Shown here: positions 4,575 through 5,555 of the stretch, one piece after another
Layout: every line of letters begins with the position of its first letter
Position numbering within the stretch: position 1 is the first letter of the stretch
Assembly: GCA_030688205.1 (NCBI GenBank)
Contig: JAUYIQ010000018.1
Location: 1-5,555 of the forward strand
Origin: Candidatus Curtissbacteria bacterium
GTDB taxonomy: Bacteria > Patescibacteriota > Microgenomatia > Curtissbacterales > GWA2-41-24
Length of the DNA stretch: 5,555 nucleotides
Direction of reading: 5' to 3'
The notes under the pieces: generated by a model
What the model saw: the letters and a program-made list of their open reading frames with translations, nothing else
Told to the model about the DNA's origin: nothing
Databases searched by the model: none
Program-made: the position numbers and the translations under genes

Positions 4575-5555
4575 TTAGAACTGGCTAGTCAAATTGTAAA
4601 TTGGCAGTATTACCGAAAGAACCAGAATTCCTACCCCCAAACCCAAAACTACCAAAATCACTGGTTCCAAAGCAGTAGTCAAATTACGGATAAAGTTTTC
4701 GCTTTCGTTTTCGAAATAAATGGATAGTCTGTTTAAAACCTCATCCATCTTACCTGTTTCTTCGCCAACCCGAAGCATTTGTCCTAAAATCGGAGGAAAT
4801 ATAGGATTCGTGGCCAATGGCTGGTAAAGAGGGGAGCCACGCTCTACCCGGCTAATTGCATAATCCAACCCCTCACGGTAAGACTGGCTTGCCAACAAAT
4901 CTGCAACCACCTTCAAAGCAGTAATAATAGGGATGCCGGCACCGATCAAGAGTCCAAGCGTTCTTGTAAACTGGGCAAGAATAAGGGTTTTTCTTATCTT
5001 CCCCCATATCGGAAGCCTAAGAACCAGTTTAGATAAAAGCTGTGCACCTTTTTGGGTTTTTGCAAAAGCACGAAACCCGTAAAAAATGCCAACTATCATA
5101 ATAATGATAAGCCACCAAAAACCGCGCATTATGTCAGAGATTAAAATAAGCACTCTTGTCGGAAGAGGAAGAGTAACTCCCATCTCGACATAAAGACCCG
5201 TTAGCTTTGGAATTACAAAAATCATCATAATACTCATGACAAGAACCATAACTACAACAACTATTAAAGGGTAAATAAATGCACCTTTAGTCTTGTTTTT
5301 GAACTCTCTCTCTTTTTCAAGAGTATCTGCAAGCTTAATTAAAATCTTGTCTAGTACTCCTCCCGTTTCTCCGGCTTCAACTAACTTGATATAAACGATG
5401 TCAAAAGCTTCTAGGTGTTTGGCTAAAGCCGAAGAAAGTGACATTCCTCCCTCAACATCTGCAACAACCTCACCGATGACTCTGGCAAAATATCCATTTT
5501 TGGATTGTTTTTCAAGAATTACCAGCGAATCCGTAAGAGGCAGACCGGCAGAAAT
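4575..5555 (-). CDS. pilC: Type IV pilus inner-membrane platform protein PilC (GspF family), 5' end cut by window edge
   Basis: 326 residues of an open frame that enters from the right edge and stops at 4575; the ATG at 5444 is internal because the upstream codons continue the family pattern (ISAGLPLTDSL, then ADVEGGMSLSSALAKH). About 75 N-terminal residues are probably missing, given a usual length near 400. Two GspF domains are visible: the first contains EAGETGG (fragment residues 60-66), the second LGLLIGAGIPI (200-210) and RVGEETGKMDEVL. Membrane helices lie at about 91-116, 145-162 and near the C-terminus (LVVLGLGVGILVLSVILPIY). PilC sits in the inner membrane and links the cytoplasmic ATPases to pilin insertion and extraction. 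The genes for those ATPases are usually adjacent and are probably off the right edge. The pilA -35 box begins 5 nt beyond the stop. Confidence 0.96.
   Translation of the reverse strand: MSAGLPLTDSLVILEKQSKNGYFARVIGEVVADVEGGMSLSSALAKHLEAFDIVYIKLVEAGETGGVLDKILIKLADTLEKEREFKNKTKGAFIYPLIVVVVMVLVMSIMMIFVIPKLTGLYVEMGVTLPLPTRVLILISDIMRGFWWLIIIMIVGIFYGFRAFAKTQKGAQLLSKLVLRLPIWGKIRKTLILAQFTRTLGLLIGAGIPIITALKVVADLLASQSYREGLDYAISRVERGSPLYQPLATNPIFPPILGQMLRVGEETGKMDEVLNRLSIYFENESENFIRNLTTALEPVILVVLGLGVGILVLSVILPIYNLTSQF

Noticed and set aside
5442..5444. ATG at 5444 as the start of PilC
   Set aside because: The frame stays open to the window edge, and the 37 preceding codons match the GspF domain pattern (SAGLPL, ADVEGG), so this Met is internal.

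Overview
The window is a block of a type IV pilus / type II secretion-like locus with every gene on the minus strand, so transcription runs from high to low coordinates. The full set of prepilin-type proteins, the standard genetic code (UGA is a stop in four genes), moderately low GC, very tight gene packing and the style of the major pilin (a short leader ending RG, then FTLIELLIVIAILGILAAG, and a Cys-rich C-terminus with a WCW motif) suggest a Candidate Phyla Radiation (Patescibacteria) genome, perhaps Microgenomates-like. That placement is inference from sequence style; no marker gene is present.

Layout in transcription order: the C-terminal part of the platform protein PilC (4575-5555, runs off the right edge); a promoter, a strong Shine-Dalgarno and the major pilin PilA (4022-4489), closed by a clear intrinsic terminator (3957-3993); a 194-nt intergenic region holding that terminator and a possible new promoter; then a compact unit of a class I SAM methyltransferase (3204-3827), prepilin peptidase PilD (2437-3207) and four minor (pseudo)pilins in GspH-I-J-K order (1656-2423, 1183-1659, 514-1155 and 1-459, the last cut by the left edge). 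Several junctions overlap by an ATGA tetranucleotide.

How they work together: PilD cleaves the leaders of PilA and the minor pilins, PilC in the membrane organises assembly, the H-I-J-K-like proteins would form the tip/priming complex, and PilA is the bulk subunit. The assembly and retraction ATPases are not in the window.

The unexpected signal is at the 5' ends of the H-like and J-like genes. Both begin with the same exact 19-bp sequence containing the start codon, and both then carry an array of 7-bp repeats (70 bp of mostly perfect units in one, a 5+5 inverted heptamer palindrome in the other). The arrays are in frame and encode unusually long (30 and 33 aa) leader peptides just before the PilD cleavage site. 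The other two minor pilins have 6-aa leaders. No usable start codon lies between array and cleavage site in either gene, so the repeats appear to be translated and then removed by PilD. Because 7 is not a multiple of 3, copy-number change in the perfect array would shift the frame, making it a candidate contingency (phase-variation) locus.
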